Source: Karalla daura
Taxonomy: Eukaryota; Chordata; Actinopteri; Chaetodontiformes; Leiognathidae
Assembly (NCBI GenBank): GCA_029224185.1
Contig: CM055196.1
Location: 9,900,509 to 9,964,508 of the forward strand
DNA length: 64,000 bases
Direction of reading: 5' to 3'
Position numbers and translations under genes: made by a program. Under the pieces are notes generated by a model. The model did no database searches and was not told the DNA's origin. It saw only the letters and a program-made list of their open reading frames with translations. Each line of letters begins with the position of its first letter. The stretch's first letter is position 1. This document shows, one piece after another, positions 36,000-50,669 of the stretch.

Positions 36000-37924
36000 T
36001 AAGTGAAAAAGTTTCCAATTGTCACATACACACACACACACAATTTCTCTCTGCTGACAAGCTGCTGTATACCGTTACCTGTTTGTTGCATCAACACTTT
36101 ACACTAAATCACAGAGCTATTCAAAGGCATTTCTTATCTACTGATCTCAGATGCATTGACATTCTCAATACCATGTGTCATAGTATTTCTTTATATATTT
36201 TTGTATTCCACCCTTGCGGTTCAGGGACTGTTGCCCTACCCTTACACTGATATTAAAATGACTGACAGCCAAGTGAAGCATGGCAAGGCTGCTCCACCAA
36301 GATCAACTAGTTGTAATTGTGTTGCTAAGCTACCTTCCTCTGCAACTATAATGATGCTAGCTGTCAGATATGACGTCAGAATAATTTGTTTACTTCAGGT
36401 TTGAGAGCTTGTGTTGAAATGCTGCAGCATGTCCAGAGGGATATGAAGAGGAAACTGACATTTAGCTTGTCCTTCAGAGTTGTTTGTGCCTGCACAGTGC
36501 TTGCTGAATGGCTTCCCAGCTCTGCCAGGGTTGTGCACAGAGGAGCGATTGTGAACGCACTCACACAGCAGTTCCATATAGAACAGATCAAAGTGCCTCT
36601 GAACGTCTCAGGTTATTCAGCACGTTAGATATTACTGATAAATGCAACAGTAGGCGTCTTTGATGTTGGTCTTAAGATAAAGTCGTTTGAAGACATGTAT
36701 GCGCAGACCTGTGTGTGAGAGATTCACTGCTCAAGACACAAAATGTTTGCTTTTTTCCCAGACATCTGTCACCTCTACTGGAAATGAATATCTCTTTTCC
36801 AACCTCACTTAAAAACCCCATGTATACACAGGCTTCACAGGTGTAAATTCACAAGACTCTACCTCTTGTTCAGACTTGTCGAACCTATTACTGTATGAAC
36901 TATAATTACACATTACCATAATTGTCGATCACTAAAGAGACTGACAATCACGAACAACACACGGTAGTGGCCTGTGTCCTAGAGGACTGTAAAACTGGAG
37001 GTGGGCGGCTTCTATTTACCGCAGTCACACTCCTCTGTCAACCACAGGCCTGTTGAGATAAGAGGGAGCATTGCACACGTTTAGATTACACCATTATCTG
37101 TTTGTATGTAATCAGGGCGTCAGAAATGCTGGACAAGCGCTGTGCCCCTGAGAGTCTATGTGGTGATGAGCCATGTGTGCACAACCCTTGATGCCACTTG
37201 TGATTCTCGAAGCAGTGACGTGATGATGAAAGGCTGGTAATTGCAGCTGATTAAGATGTCGGAAAAAGCATTCACCCATGCATAATGAAATTATATGCGT
37301 CATCAAAATCAGAGCAAACATACTTCAATTAGTTCAACTGATGAAGTCCTTCCATCAAGACAGGATCACTTGAAAAAGTGAGAAAATTTGATTCATCCAT
37401 TCATCATGAAAGGCTGCTCCATTGTGATGAACAGCACCATGTCTGACTGAATTGAATACATGGATGACTGTGGCAGCACTGCACAATATTACAGCCGTCG
37501 CACATGGTTTGTTGTTTTTAGTCTGTCCTGTTTAGAGATCAGCTGGTGTAGGTCCAACTGCAAACTCCACACACAAAGGCAAAATAATACCGGATTGCAT
37601 AATATTGGTTCTATTTTCTTCAAACTGCGTTAAACCAGTGGCCCAGTGGGGAAGTGAGCATGCCAGCATCGAACAATAGACTGTCAGCCATTCTTTTGAA
37701 GCTTAATCCAGCTCAAATCCCAAACCAAAGACATTAGTCTCAGTAACAAGCATATGTGCCATATATTATTGAACAAGGAAAACAATAGGAACAGCATCAA
37801 AAACAAGTGGGAAACAGGAGCACACCGGTGGACCTCTGAAGTAAGCCACAGCTAGATTTTACCAAAATCCCCTGATGTACTCATGTACTAATACAGCACT
37901 GGTTAAATCAAGTGCTTCATGTAT
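36000..37924. other. Presumed intron start and unique sequence; no gene
   Basis: It begins with the GTAAGTG donor and a short CA run (36027-36042). The block 36380-36620 has overlapping open frames on both strands and is less AT-rich, but no domain is recognised. The rest is unique AT-rich sequence. Confidence 0.45.
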
Positions 37925-38935
37925 CGTGTCAGTCAAAAGATGGGACACACCTACTAAATTGGTCAGGGTTAAATTGAATGCCTTCAATCTCCATTCCAGA
38001 TATATATCGAAGTATATATCGCAAATTAAGTGACCATACTTCACATGTGTGTTTTGCTTTGTGCATCGTAGGTACTCTCACAGTTCCTGTGTTGAAAGAG
38101 ATTCAAGTTCATATGCACTCAGAGGATATTTTAATACCTGCAACATTTCAAGCCTGTGCTTCAGTCTGTGCCCAAAATGTTACACTGCATTAAAATCCTT
38201 TTAACAGGAGCTGTTGGTGTGTGGATCTGTTTATGTCAACGCTGCTGGATATGTGCAGTGCTGCTCGAAAACCCTAATGTGTTTGAGACCATCAGCAGTC
38301 TTGTGTATAGGTGGTGTAGTCATACAGTAAGCAAAAATCCAAGGACTTTGATGGTTTTTGAGACTGTGTTTGAAGATATATTCAAACATCTGATGTAACT
38401 GGATCTAATAGAGACCGCTTTAGGAAAGGAAGACCAGAAGTTACCTCTGCTTCAGAGTTCAAGTTTAATACAGATTCCAGCTAAAGAGCTGAACAATTAA
38501 ACACACCTCAGATTCACCTCAGGGTCTGAGCAGTAGACCCAAACCAACATCATCTAACAGTAGAACATTTTGTAAAATTGGCCAGGTCAAATTGCTGTAA
38601 AAGCACCACCATTGAGAGAGGCCAACTTGAAGAGAGGTGCTTGGATTTGTACTTTTGTAATTTGGGCTTTCATCTGATGAGTCCAACCACCTTGAGGTCT
38701 TACCTTTGAGACCCGCAGAGAAAAAAGTGTGATTGAATGGGTGTGTTATTTAGTTACAGTTACAGACATTTAGTTTGTAATTCATCGGGCCACAAACACA
38801 CTTCTGTGTTATGTGAAAGCTGTGGATCAAAGGACAGCAATAAAATGACTTTGAGGTTGTATCAGATATCCCGATCTGTCAAACTCAACCCCAAATTGAG
38901 ACGGTTCTGGAAGAGTAGAGGGAAACGGTACCAAT
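37925..38935 (+). mobile_element. Decayed Tc1-type DNA transposon, left end plus transposase remains
   Basis: The left end (about 37930-37960: agtcaaaagatgggacac, then acctacta) matches the terminal repeat of the fish Tc1 family whose end reads 'agtcaaaagtttggacacacc'. Transposase remains follow on the same strand: RKGRP then VTSA (38422-38451), SDES around the second catalytic Asp (38673-38684), a cacaaacacac block near 38790, and the LNP segment near the last catalytic residue (38884-38892) with a one-base frame change after it. Stops and frameshifts are numerous, so it is dead. I cannot find the right terminal repeat. The segment 37970-38400 is too decayed to align by eye. Confidence 0.8.
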
Positions 38936-39087
38936 AACACGACCAAGATAGAGCTCTGTTCTCCAGTCTACATACCCGTGACAGAATGATTTAACCATTA
39001 TTTTTGGTTTTGAACATAGAAATTGGTCTGAAGAGGTTTTCTGACTCATTGAGCTGTTTGCTAGTTTGTAAGTACCATGCTTTGTGC

Positions 39088-39165
39088 TTTTGGCCCAATA
39101 TTGTGCTTTTGCCTGCAACTTAAGTGCAGGGTAAAAGCACAATCTTGCAGGCTACTGGGCCAAAA
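39088..39165. repeat. 78-bp foldback (long imperfect hairpin)
   Basis: Three nested stems share one centre. TTTTGGCCCA (39088-39097) pairs with TGGGCCAAAA (39156-39165). ATTGTGCTTTT (39100-39110) pairs with AAAAGCACAAT (39133-39143). CCTGC (39112-39116) pairs with GCAGG (39126-39130) around the self-complementary ACTTAAGT (39118-39125). The right arm has a 12-base insertion between the outer and middle stems. It sits between two opposed Tc1-like relics. Confidence 0.9.
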
Positions 39166-39180
39166 TTGAGTCCAGTTTCA

Positions 39181-39438
39181 CTATAGAGACAACTTTTGTG
39201 CCCCTACGCACATCATCACAACTTCCTTTCCAATGAGCATATATTCCAGCCTTAGGCACATGTACATTTTCTTTCCTAGCAAACTTTCCTGCAGTTGCAG
39301 CTGAAATCCTGACTGTGTCTTGGTATCTGCAGAACCATTAATTTTTCTATTTTCTATCAGCGTTTCAACACCTCTGGTAAAGTGAAGTTCAACAAGCTTT
39401 TGATGTAGCTCCTTTGACAGTTGTTTTGCTTTCCCCAT
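39181..39438 (-). mobile_element. Tc1-like transposase N-terminus relic, opposite strand
   Basis: The minus-strand ATG at 39438 starts MGKAKQLSKELHQKLVELHF, which looks like the beginning of Tc1/mariner transposases of fish (MGK-K-LS, then a helix-turn-helix region). After about 25 residues the similarity fades. The frame runs open to 39181 without further recognisable motifs. There is no catalytic region on this strand. It may be a separate copy or an inverted piece of the neighbouring element. Confidence 0.55.
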
Positions 39439-40980
39439 GGATTCAGCACATAGCCCAGAAGAAATATGAGAGCAGTAGCTGCAGTAATAAACTTTAATTA
39501 TTACAAACACAGAGTAGTCTGAGAACGCAATACAGTACAACTTATTGTCTTTTCATTCCTTTTAACAATATTGTTATTCTGTGAGTAAGAATCTGTGATA
39601 AAGTCTGTAAAGCAGGAAACCAGACCCAACAACAGTTTTATGAAATGAAATTCACTTCAGCTACTGTCTCATCAGACCAACTCCTGGATGTTTTAACGTG
39701 TATCTCTGTTCTTATCTATGCACTACACTCTCCCCTGCTGAACACTGAAGTGGCAGGTATCTCCGAATGTCAGGGAGCGAGACAGACAGAGCGAAAGAAA
39801 GACCCAACCTCTTTGCTCCTCTTTTCTATGCCCCACTGATGGTTTCGCCCACGCCAGCTTGGCAGTTGCAGTGTGGAACAGGAGCAGAGAAGTTTAAGGG
39901 AAGCTTTAATGGGAAGCTTTTAGTGCCTCTGTCACTGGAAAAAGAGGCAAAACTGAAAGAACTGAACTTTATGCACTGAGGTTCCTGAGAACTATGGACA
40001 ACGAGGTAAAAAAAAATCATTGCAACCACACTAACAGCTTGTAAATCGCAATTTTCTACAATGACCAAAACTGTGTGCAGTGTATTTTGATGGGAAAATT
40101 TTTGGATATAAATTGCCATGTTCTCAGATTTTCCTGGTCACCAACAAGTCTGTTTATTTTTGAGGCCAGTGCTTATGGATTGCCCTTTTTTGCTGCTGTC
40201 TTTTTTTCTCAAATACGTTACTAACAAGAAATTGATATTCAGTTATTCATTAAAACTGTAAAGTTGTGAAATACCACTATGCTAATTTCAGTGAACCATT
40301 AATAGCCGAAGTCCAAAAAGGTTGCATTATGACTAATTCGTATGGAAAAGTACTTAATCTAAAGACCAAAATTTTGTGTGTTTTCATATGAATTTCTAGT
40401 GACACGGGTGCACATGCGCACACTACGCCCCGTACCTGGAAACACAATTGATACCCCACATAAATAAAACTTATGCGCTTGAAGCAGAGGATTCCGGTGG
40501 AAATCGGATATTTCAATGTAGTTTTCAATTGATACGTCTTACTCTGCCTTATTCTTATTCCTCTAGCAAAAAAAAATAAAGCACCTAACGTAAATTATAT
40601 TGGTCTGCAAGAACCAGCATTGAGCGCACCGGTCACGTAACCAGGGCACTGTGACAAAAAATTTGTTGGAAATACTCTGAAATTTTGAGGTCTAGATTAT
40701 GCATTTTTTGTACAAAAGCTGAGTGAGAACAGGTTGCATTATGCTTTATTTATATTTTATGAAGCAATTGAACTTCTCCATTTATTATTTTTTTTGACTG
40801 GTTTTGTGCCTGCATGGTCACACTGACTAATAATTCTCAAATCCCATCCACAAAGATGTGGTTTATCATCTACTGTCCCTCTCACATGGTCAATCTGCAT
40901 GGCATCTGCAATATTTTTCATCAGGTATCAGGTTACAGTAAGTTATATGTGACAGACTGAGTCTTTTACACATCGGTCAG
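39439..40980. other. Unique AT-rich sequence, no gene
   Basis: Overlapping open frames at 39645-40119 occur on both strands with no domain. No repeat is recognised. Confidence 0.5.
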
Positions 40981-40984
40981 ATTG

Positions 40985-41240
40985 TTCATTTAAAATCCAA
41001 ACCAAATAAAACATGTTTGGAAACCTGCTGGAGCTGGTCCTCCCAATGCTAATACAGCCCAGGCAGCGAAAAAAAAGGTCTCTTCCCCAGGCATCCTTTG
41101 TACCTGCAGCCATCTGGAGTAGACATTTCAGAGCGTGGGCATGTCAGCACAGGTCAGATCTGCCCTAATTAGTATTTCATCATAATTACACAGAGGCTGT
41201 AGAGTGACAGCTCTATTTAAATGGCTGTAAAGCTGCAGGT
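40985..41240. other. Candidate conserved non-coding element
   Basis: This is dense unique sequence with two homeodomain-type cores (ctaattagt near 41166 and ataattaca near 41181), an E-box-like catctg (41111) and balanced composition in an AT-rich setting. No exon is supported. Judged by eye only. Confidence 0.35.
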
Positions 41241-41660
41241 AGATAGAAAGAAAAAAAGTGTAAGCCTATCATAGTGGGAGACTGCACACAGTGCCGGCAA
41301 TGACTGGTTCCATGATACTGGATGATTTTTATAATACTAACTGAAATGAAGACTGACAGTGTGAGTCTAAGTTTATCTATTGCAACTGCAGGTGAAATAT
41401 CATTGAATGTGCAAAATTAATAATTATAAGAAAATTGACAACAGGAAAAAATGCATTGGTCTGAACTGTAGAACCACAATGTTTATTCATCATTTCTGAT
41501 ACTCAGTCTGAAATCTTATGTACAGTATATTTGTCAGTAGAGGACAGATAGAGAAAGAGAGATGACAGGTAGTAAGGACATCCAATCCAAATTAAGCAAA
41601 GTGCAAATAAATGTGGGGATCTTTCTTGTTATGTTGCTACTCAAACTACCAGAAGCAACA

Positions 41661-41692
<32 letters not shown>

Positions 41693-44597
41693 GTATGTGT
41701 GTTCATTGTGTATTGGGTCACAATAACTGAATTAATGCTGTATATAAGATCAAACTTTAAGCAAAATCAAACAAAGTCATGCCAAAAGTGCAAGTGGCAG
41801 TCTGATTTCAGTGAGCAAAGTTAAGCACAAACTTGGCAGAGTGCAGCACAGTCTGGAGAAGGAGCTAAAACAGGATGAATACATTGTTAGTGGGAGGAAT
41901 ATATTATCAGCAGATGTTAGGGCTGGCTTTCATGGTGTCCAATCACATTAGCTCCTCTCATCCCCTTTATAAGCAGAAGACAGTATTCTAATGGGCAAGG
42001 AGCAGAGTTCAGTGCAGCATTTTGAAGAAAGGTGTCCAACAGTTTAGGAGGTGCAATGAGCTGAGGCACAAATATGCAGAATCACAGATATGAATTCACA
42101 GCAGGACACATGTGCTACTAAAGGCTGTTCTACTAGTATGTTTCTTCAACAACTCTGCCTCAGTAGTTGAAGGTCAGTGCCAATGCACTTAAAAAACTGG
42201 TTCACAGATTTCAGTCACATAAATTCAAAAAATCTGACTTTCACATGAGGTCACTTGAAACTAATTTTAAAATTTCAAGAAAAGACTTCCTATTGTCTGA
42301 TTTATTCATGTGCACATTTCACCTTCAAGGGCTTATACTCATTTTACCATGTTGCATGTACAGCTATGCATTTGTGAAAAAATGAGCATAACTAAAAATA
42401 AATCCAAGCCCTCGATGAGCAACCTATAGTAATTATTTTTTAGCACTGCTTGATGAGATAACAAATGAACCAAAGCCTTATTGGAGCAAATGATGGCACA
42501 GCACTGCAGTATTTACAAAACCTTTGGCAGCCTTTCATCTCTCTTGGCTTTTGGCACAGCTATCGTGGAGAATTGCAGCCTGCTTTCTAATCTGCAATGC
42601 TATATATGGACATATATCTTTGGCTATAGTTAATTCTCATCAGACTGCATGTGTCCATACACTGCTCCATAGCATAGCTCACAGATTCTCTGAAAAATAG
42701 TATATATTTATCCTTCAGAGAAGAGGAAGTGTTGAACCGTGACTACAGGCAGCTACCTAGCTTGATATTATTATTATCAATATTATTGACAACAACAACA
42801 AATAGTAAATACCCTGATAGTATTATTTTGATACTGTGGCAGAAATTCAAAAGCATTGCCACTTTGCTCATATTAGGGTCAGACTGCAAGCCAGGAGCTA
42901 CCTGTGAGTACTGTAAGATATTGTAATGAGGCTTAGAAAGTCATTCATTTCTCTGCAGAGGACTGCTAACAGCTTGAAACATATGGAGGGAAAATCGCAA
43001 ACCAGTGTTGCTGGCAATTCAGCAGTGATTATTAAGGAACACCTGTTTGGCTGGCTGGCAAGGCGACTCAGGGTCCCGCTGAATAGCAGCAGGCTAATGA
43101 AGGTCTCCTCAGCTTAATTGTTTGGGCTATAAATAGTGACGGATAGAGGGATAGAAAGTGGAGCTACTTGCATTCATTTTTCGCTATACATACAGGCAAT
43201 GCACTATTAGAGGTTTGTTGTTGTAGGTTGTGAATGGGGCAGAGGATACGACTGTTTAATTGCCAGCATAAGCAATTACAAAAGACTCATTAACAGTGAA
43301 TTGCAAGGTTTAGCTTTGGTGAAAGAACGCATGAGTAGAGTAACAGGGTTTCCATTTGAAGTGTGAGGAGACCATTTATCTGCAGTAAACATCTTGGGTG
43401 TAAAGTATGTTAAAGTGCCATTAAAACGGACAAAATTGCATTGGATTATAAAGGTGAACAGCAGCTTTAGATTGCAGCACAGGCCTGGAAAAGGTCTTCC
43501 TCATCAGCAATTCAAATCATGGCCAAAGTGATTTCTTCCAGCCTTGGCCTACACAGTCCCCAGCTCACATATTGCCTTTGCTCTGACAGAGCCTCATTTT
43601 AGGGAAAATTAAATGCAGAACACATCACTAATTGCAACATTACCCACAACTATATCTCCGAAATGACTCTCTGACAGAAGAACTCAATGAGAATAAAGCA
43701 GGATCGTCTGGTTTTCAGTTAAATAGCATTTGAGGCATTGCCACTGCAGTGTGCGCCCTGCTGTTCAGGGGTCACCTTCATTGATGTTGTTCAAATGAGT
43801 TTGGCTGGCAGTGTTTTCCAGGTCAACCCTTCAGAGAGGGGGGAGTGGGGGTGGGAGTGTTGATGACTTTTGCAAGCCTTAAAGTTGAACAGCAAGTATG
43901 CCAGAAATTACATCGTTGAAATGTTTTGTGAAGACAAAATAGCAGTTCGAACAACAAGCATAAAGTTTCTTACTTGATTCTGAATGTACTTTTTTGACTC
44001 ATAAAATATGAATGTTCTCAGAACCAAAAATACCCCTTGGTCCGACTTAATAACCTCCATGAAAATGAGTTTCAATTCATGATCAAATCGTGGACAAACA
44101 AATCTTCCTGTTGTATATCCTATACTGGCCATCTTTTGTTGTGTAATATCATCCATACTATTAAATAGTCTCCCTTGCATTGTGAGATTTACTTTTATCA
44201 GGGTCATCATGCTAGAGAGTTGAATGAGAGGGAATCTATAAGACCCACTGCAACTCAAGCAGAAAATATAAAGGAGAGAAAAAGATTGTGTCAGTAGAGT
44301 CCATCAGGGCCTGAGCAGCACGAGAACGCTAATGTCACCTTGTCTGCGTTCAAGCTCCAAAGTGAGGTAAAGAGCCTGGCGCACAGTGTCAGGAGGAGGC
44401 ACAATTATTATAATATATGCAGGGTCTGCATTTGGATTGGGGCCAATTGCCTACTGACTCACCAGGAACCACCACTGGTATTACACATTACTGCACTACA
44501 GATGAGTATGAAACCACTTCACTAATCACGGTCATAGTCTTTAGATCACAGACCATGTTTTCATTACAGGGAGGCATACACAGTTTCCACTGAATGC
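41241..44597. other. Unique sequence with one (GT)n run; no gene
   Basis: A (GT)n microsatellite lies at 41661-41701. The block 42470-43150 is moderately GC-rich unique sequence that could be conserved. The frame at 43908-44258 (minus, 116 codons) has no domain. Confidence 0.45.
41661..41701 (+). repeat. Imperfect (GT)n microsatellite
   Basis: About 41 bases of GT with TT and TA interruptions. Confidence 0.95.
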
Positions 44598-44730
44598 ATC
44601 GCAGTGACTCAGTGAACAGCACCTCACAGCAAGAAGGTCCCCAGTTGGAGTCCCAGTCAGACCAAGGGCCTCGCTGTTGGGAGTTTTTACAGTATGTCTG
44701 CAAGGGTTTTGACTTGCTACTCTGGTTAAA
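44598..44730 (+). repeat. SINE-like repeat, head half, plus orientation
   Basis: The head gcagtgactcagtgaac is followed by gcacctcacagcaagaagg, then the B-box-like ttggagtcccag (44643-44654), then a weakened middle (ctgttgggagtttttacag, cttgctactctggtt). The tail half is absent. Confidence 0.8.
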
Positions 44731-47175
<2,445 letters not shown>

Positions 47176-47764
47176 GACCACAATGCTTACAACCTTGTGT
47201 CTGACATAAACTACTATTCCAGGACAGCAGGTAAAGTGTGCAAATCATCAATTTCTGCGTATGTGTTCTCCTACTTGAATACACACATGTTGAGGGATAG
47301 AAGCAAAAATGCAGACGGGGGAAGAGGATGCACAGTATGTAGCAGCTAAAGCCTTGACTAATGAAGCTTTAATCTGCACCCATTTCCACACTGAATTTAC
47401 AGCCAGACCCACTCCAGGGAATCCAAGCAATTTGACTACTCAGCCAAACAGGGCCTTCCTGCCTGATGCACACACTGAATATAAAAACCAAAACAGTTAA
47501 TTGATTAATAAATCTGTGAGTTTGTGTAGGAATTAGACCACAGGGCAAAGTCTTTTGATCAGCTTTCATCGCATTCAGGATTTCAGCTATGGATGTGTTT
47601 ACTGCCTTTCTGATCTAAAAATAAAAATATGTGTACAGTAGAAAATCATGCCATTCTCGAGTCTGTCCATTAAAGCTGCAGTTGTTGAAGTGCTTAGGTG
47701 AAAATATCTTCATTGATTTGAAGAGGTTGCAAGGATTTGCCCTTTGTATAGGAGAAGAATTAGC
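47176..47764. other. Unique sequence, nothing recognised
   Basis: The short overlapping frames at 47248-47569 show no domain. Confidence 0.5.
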
Positions 47765-47882
47765 TATCCATTTTCTTAACCTACTTTAAACCTGACTCTC
47801 TACGTCTGCTGGAGCCTATCCTGCTGCACAAGGCAAAGGCAGGGAATACGCCCCGGACAGGTTGCCGGTCTGTTGCAGGGGA
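47765..47882 (-). repeat. SINE-like repeat, tail half, minus orientation
   Basis: The tail complement atccattttcttaaccta is followed by cgtctgctggagcctatcc, caaaggcagggaatacgcc and ggacaggttgccggtctg. The match ends at gcagggga. Confidence 0.85.
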
Positions 47883-48347
47883 GGAGCATTTTATTTTATT
47901 CTGTTTTACATTCATCGACATCTGCCCCCCCACTTTCCTTCTTCCATCCTTCCAATAAGTCATGAATGAAGTGCGGTTTGACATTTTAGAGCCCTGATAT
48001 GAGAGTAAATCAACTGACTGTGGTGCTGTTATGATTGCCCCCTCCTTGTCGTTCGTCTCTGTGCACAATTGTCTTTACCACCCTAGAGTGATAGTGACAT
48101 TGCTGCTGGCTGCAGGTAAGACCTCAAGGCCAAGTGATGAAGGGTTGCTTGAAGTTTGGCTGGCGAGCTTTCTCTCTATCTCTAGTATCAAGCCAATTTT
48201 CTTCAAGCTGATGTAAAGCTGTGTGATTTGCTGACCTGTACCTATTTTTCACCTAACCAACGACATCCCACATAGAGTAATGTGCAGATGAAACACGTTG
48301 TCGTCCCGTTACGCCTCCTCATCCTGCAAACGTGGCAGCAGCTACGC
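47883..48347. other. Unique sequence; possible but unconvincing micro-exon
   Basis: A 29-base segment (48087-48115) lies between an acceptor-like tctttaccaccctag and a donor-like cag followed by gtaaga. It is too short to test by content. Nothing else is recognised. Confidence 0.3.
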
Positions 48348-48382
48348 TAGCAATACCTGCTGTCTGACAGCAGGTATTGTTA
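48348..48382. repeat. 35-bp nearly perfect palindrome
   Basis: CAATACCTGCTGTC (48351-48364) pairs exactly with GACAGCAGGTATTG (48366-48379) around a single base. Outward pairs at 348/382 and 349/381 also match, and 350/380 is a G-T wobble. Confidence 0.95.
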
Positions 48383-48419
48383 TACTGACCCTCTTATGCA
48401 GCAATGGCAGGAGTTCATG

Positions 48420-49150
48420 GATGTCTCATGAATAAACCATTTGTTGCTGAATTTTAAAAAAGGAAGCACTGCAACTTGTTGGGCGAAAGTGATGCAACGT
48501 GCAACTTCACTGCTGCAAAAATACTGAAGATATGAGCTTATGACGACATGGGAAGTTCCACAACTTCCACAGCTGGACATTAAGAGCTGACAGCTTGCTA
48601 CTGTCTGCTACTAGTACCACTGACCATGGACATCTATCTCCTTGGTAAGCTTCAGAATTCAGCCATTTATTCACACGTACCCTTCTCCCACCGAAACAGT
48701 TCCAGTGCTGGTTCTGGTCCAGTGCTAATGGTGGTTCCACTTGATAAGCAGCTTAGAAAAAGTTTTCACTGCTTGAAGCAGCGTAATTTTGTCACTGCAT
48801 AAATCAGTGATGTCACCACGTGTCTGTCCCCAAGGACGGAGTCCAAGACATTAAAATGTGGATTTTTCATTGGTCACCTGGGTCCATGTATTTTTTCAAG
48901 CTTCTAGATCTTCATAATTTCTGTGTCTTCTTTCACCGAGCAAGGAATAAATGGCAGACTTGTTTTTGTTATTCTCAAACCTATGGCTCCAGTTTCTGGT
49001 ATTCCAACTTGGGACTCTGGATTTTCTGTGTAAGTGCATTGGAACACCACTTCATGTCAGGGATCTAACTCGGGAAAACCCAGTTTTTGGAAACAGAGCA
49101 AGTATATTAGCGGTGGAAACAGAAAGAATAGTTTTCCCAAGGGGAGTGCC
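48420..49150. other. Possible decayed non-autonomous DNA transposon(s)
   Basis: Words such as cagttccagtgctggttctg (48699-48718) with a following tccagtgctaatggtggttcc, and cggtggaaacag near 49111, resemble ends of a common fish hAT-like non-autonomous family ('ggaaccagcactggaac ... cggtgga'). The stretch tccaacttgggactctgg (49004) with ctcgggaaaacccag (49068) resembles another inverted-repeat element. No clean terminal repeats or target-site duplications can be defined by eye. Open frames here are not genes. Confidence 0.3.
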
Positions 49151-49233
49151 ATAGACCTGTCCAGGATGTATCCCCAGCCTTCACTCTTTGCGCTGAAGAT
49201 AAGATAAGATAAAGATAATCAATTAATGGATAT
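49151..49233 (+). repeat. SINE-like repeat, tail fragment, plus orientation
   Basis: The block gacctgtccaggatgtatcc is followed by agccttcactctttgcgc, then a gataagataa stretch and the tail taatggatat. Only the last quarter of the element is present. Confidence 0.7.
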
Positions 49234-50669
49234 ATGAAAGTGTTGCAATTATATGCTTTATTACTTACTTGCACCTTTCTACTGTAAGTACTAAAGTGAC
49301 CCTAATTTTACTAGAATGAGTCCAAAAATTTAATTACAAAATAAAGAATAGAGAATAACAGATTACTGAGACAGATTTAAGGAGATGCAACTGTGAATTG
49401 TCAAACATCTTCATACCCCAGAGCACAGGCCTTTTACAGTACCTGTAAAGCGTAAGGAAGCTGGCAGGAAGGAAAGCTGTAAGAAATTATGTTCATGGTT
49501 TCACACTGTACATACCATATATCCATAACAGCAGCCAGAGTATTTGAAGAATAAGCTTTTCACTTCTCAGGAGGGAATCTGGCCTGGAGCGTCATTTCTT
49601 ATATCAGCTGGTCACTCTGCTGTGATTGGCTGCACCAGCAGTGATGCGTGTGGCAGGCTGTGCAGAAGCAGGTAAACAATCTACAACCTTCATTAACAGC
49701 TGTGTGGAGCAAATATTCAGCTGCATTTCTTTGCCAGTTGCATATGTTCACCATACAGGCAATCAATAACACGAGTAGATAAAGCTTTTTACTTAGGTTC
49801 CATGTAGCAGTCGAAAATGGCCCTTTTTAGAACAAAACCATGTATCGATCTAAGATTATTGGCACTTACACTTATGGACGAGCACCTGCAACACATTCAC
49901 ACCAGTGTGTTCAATAAAAGAGTGGGAGGAAGCAGCAAACATCCCATAAATGAATTAAACTGAGAATGGCTACAAGATTTCAAACACATCCTGAAAGTTC
50001 GCATTAGTCTCTTATCTGGATGAATTTATGGTGGGTTTGTAAGCTCACTCCATGTTTACTCTTATTATATTATATTAAATTATTGTGTACATTACTTTAG
50101 AATTCTTATATAGTACAGAATTCTCCATTTATTTTGCATTTATTCTCCATTCATTGGCGACAAGCTCACATAAAACTCTCATGGCGCAGAACCTCCTGAA
50201 TTTTGAATGAAAACAAAAGAGGACCCATAACTGGCAAATGAACGACATACATTTTGTATTCAACTTTGGCAAGCTTGAGTCCATGCTCATTAAGGCTGTT
50301 CCTTTTCAAAGAACTGTTTTAGCCACAAAATAGACCAAAAATAGGTCAGAGAATGCAAGTGTCTGAGTCGGTCAGCCCTAGGGCAAAAACTCTCTAGGCA
50401 TCTCCTGTCCAGAGTTCATCACCATCATGTGTGCAAAAAAAACATAAATAAATCAAAAAATCAAAAAAAAAAACCACTTGTCTTTTCTCAGAGGTTTCAT
50501 CCATTAGTTAATTGTTTATATTGGGTTATTTGCTTCTATCCTTAATTGCAACTCAACACTGTGATTTTTCTGTCCTCGACATCAAGTATCTGTATCTGTG
50601 TTCAATTTTGAGATGTTACTCTGTATCCAAAAAGGAGGCCTCTTCTCTGAGATTTTATTATTGTCTTGT
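49234..50669. other. Unique sequence, nothing recognised
   Basis: This AT-rich stretch has an A-rich run (50433-50475) and no open frame of note. Confidence 0.5.

Noticed and set aside
48087..48115. 29-base micro-exon between an acceptor-like and a donor-like site
   Set aside because: Such pairs are common by chance in 64 kb, and there is no neighbouring exon to join.
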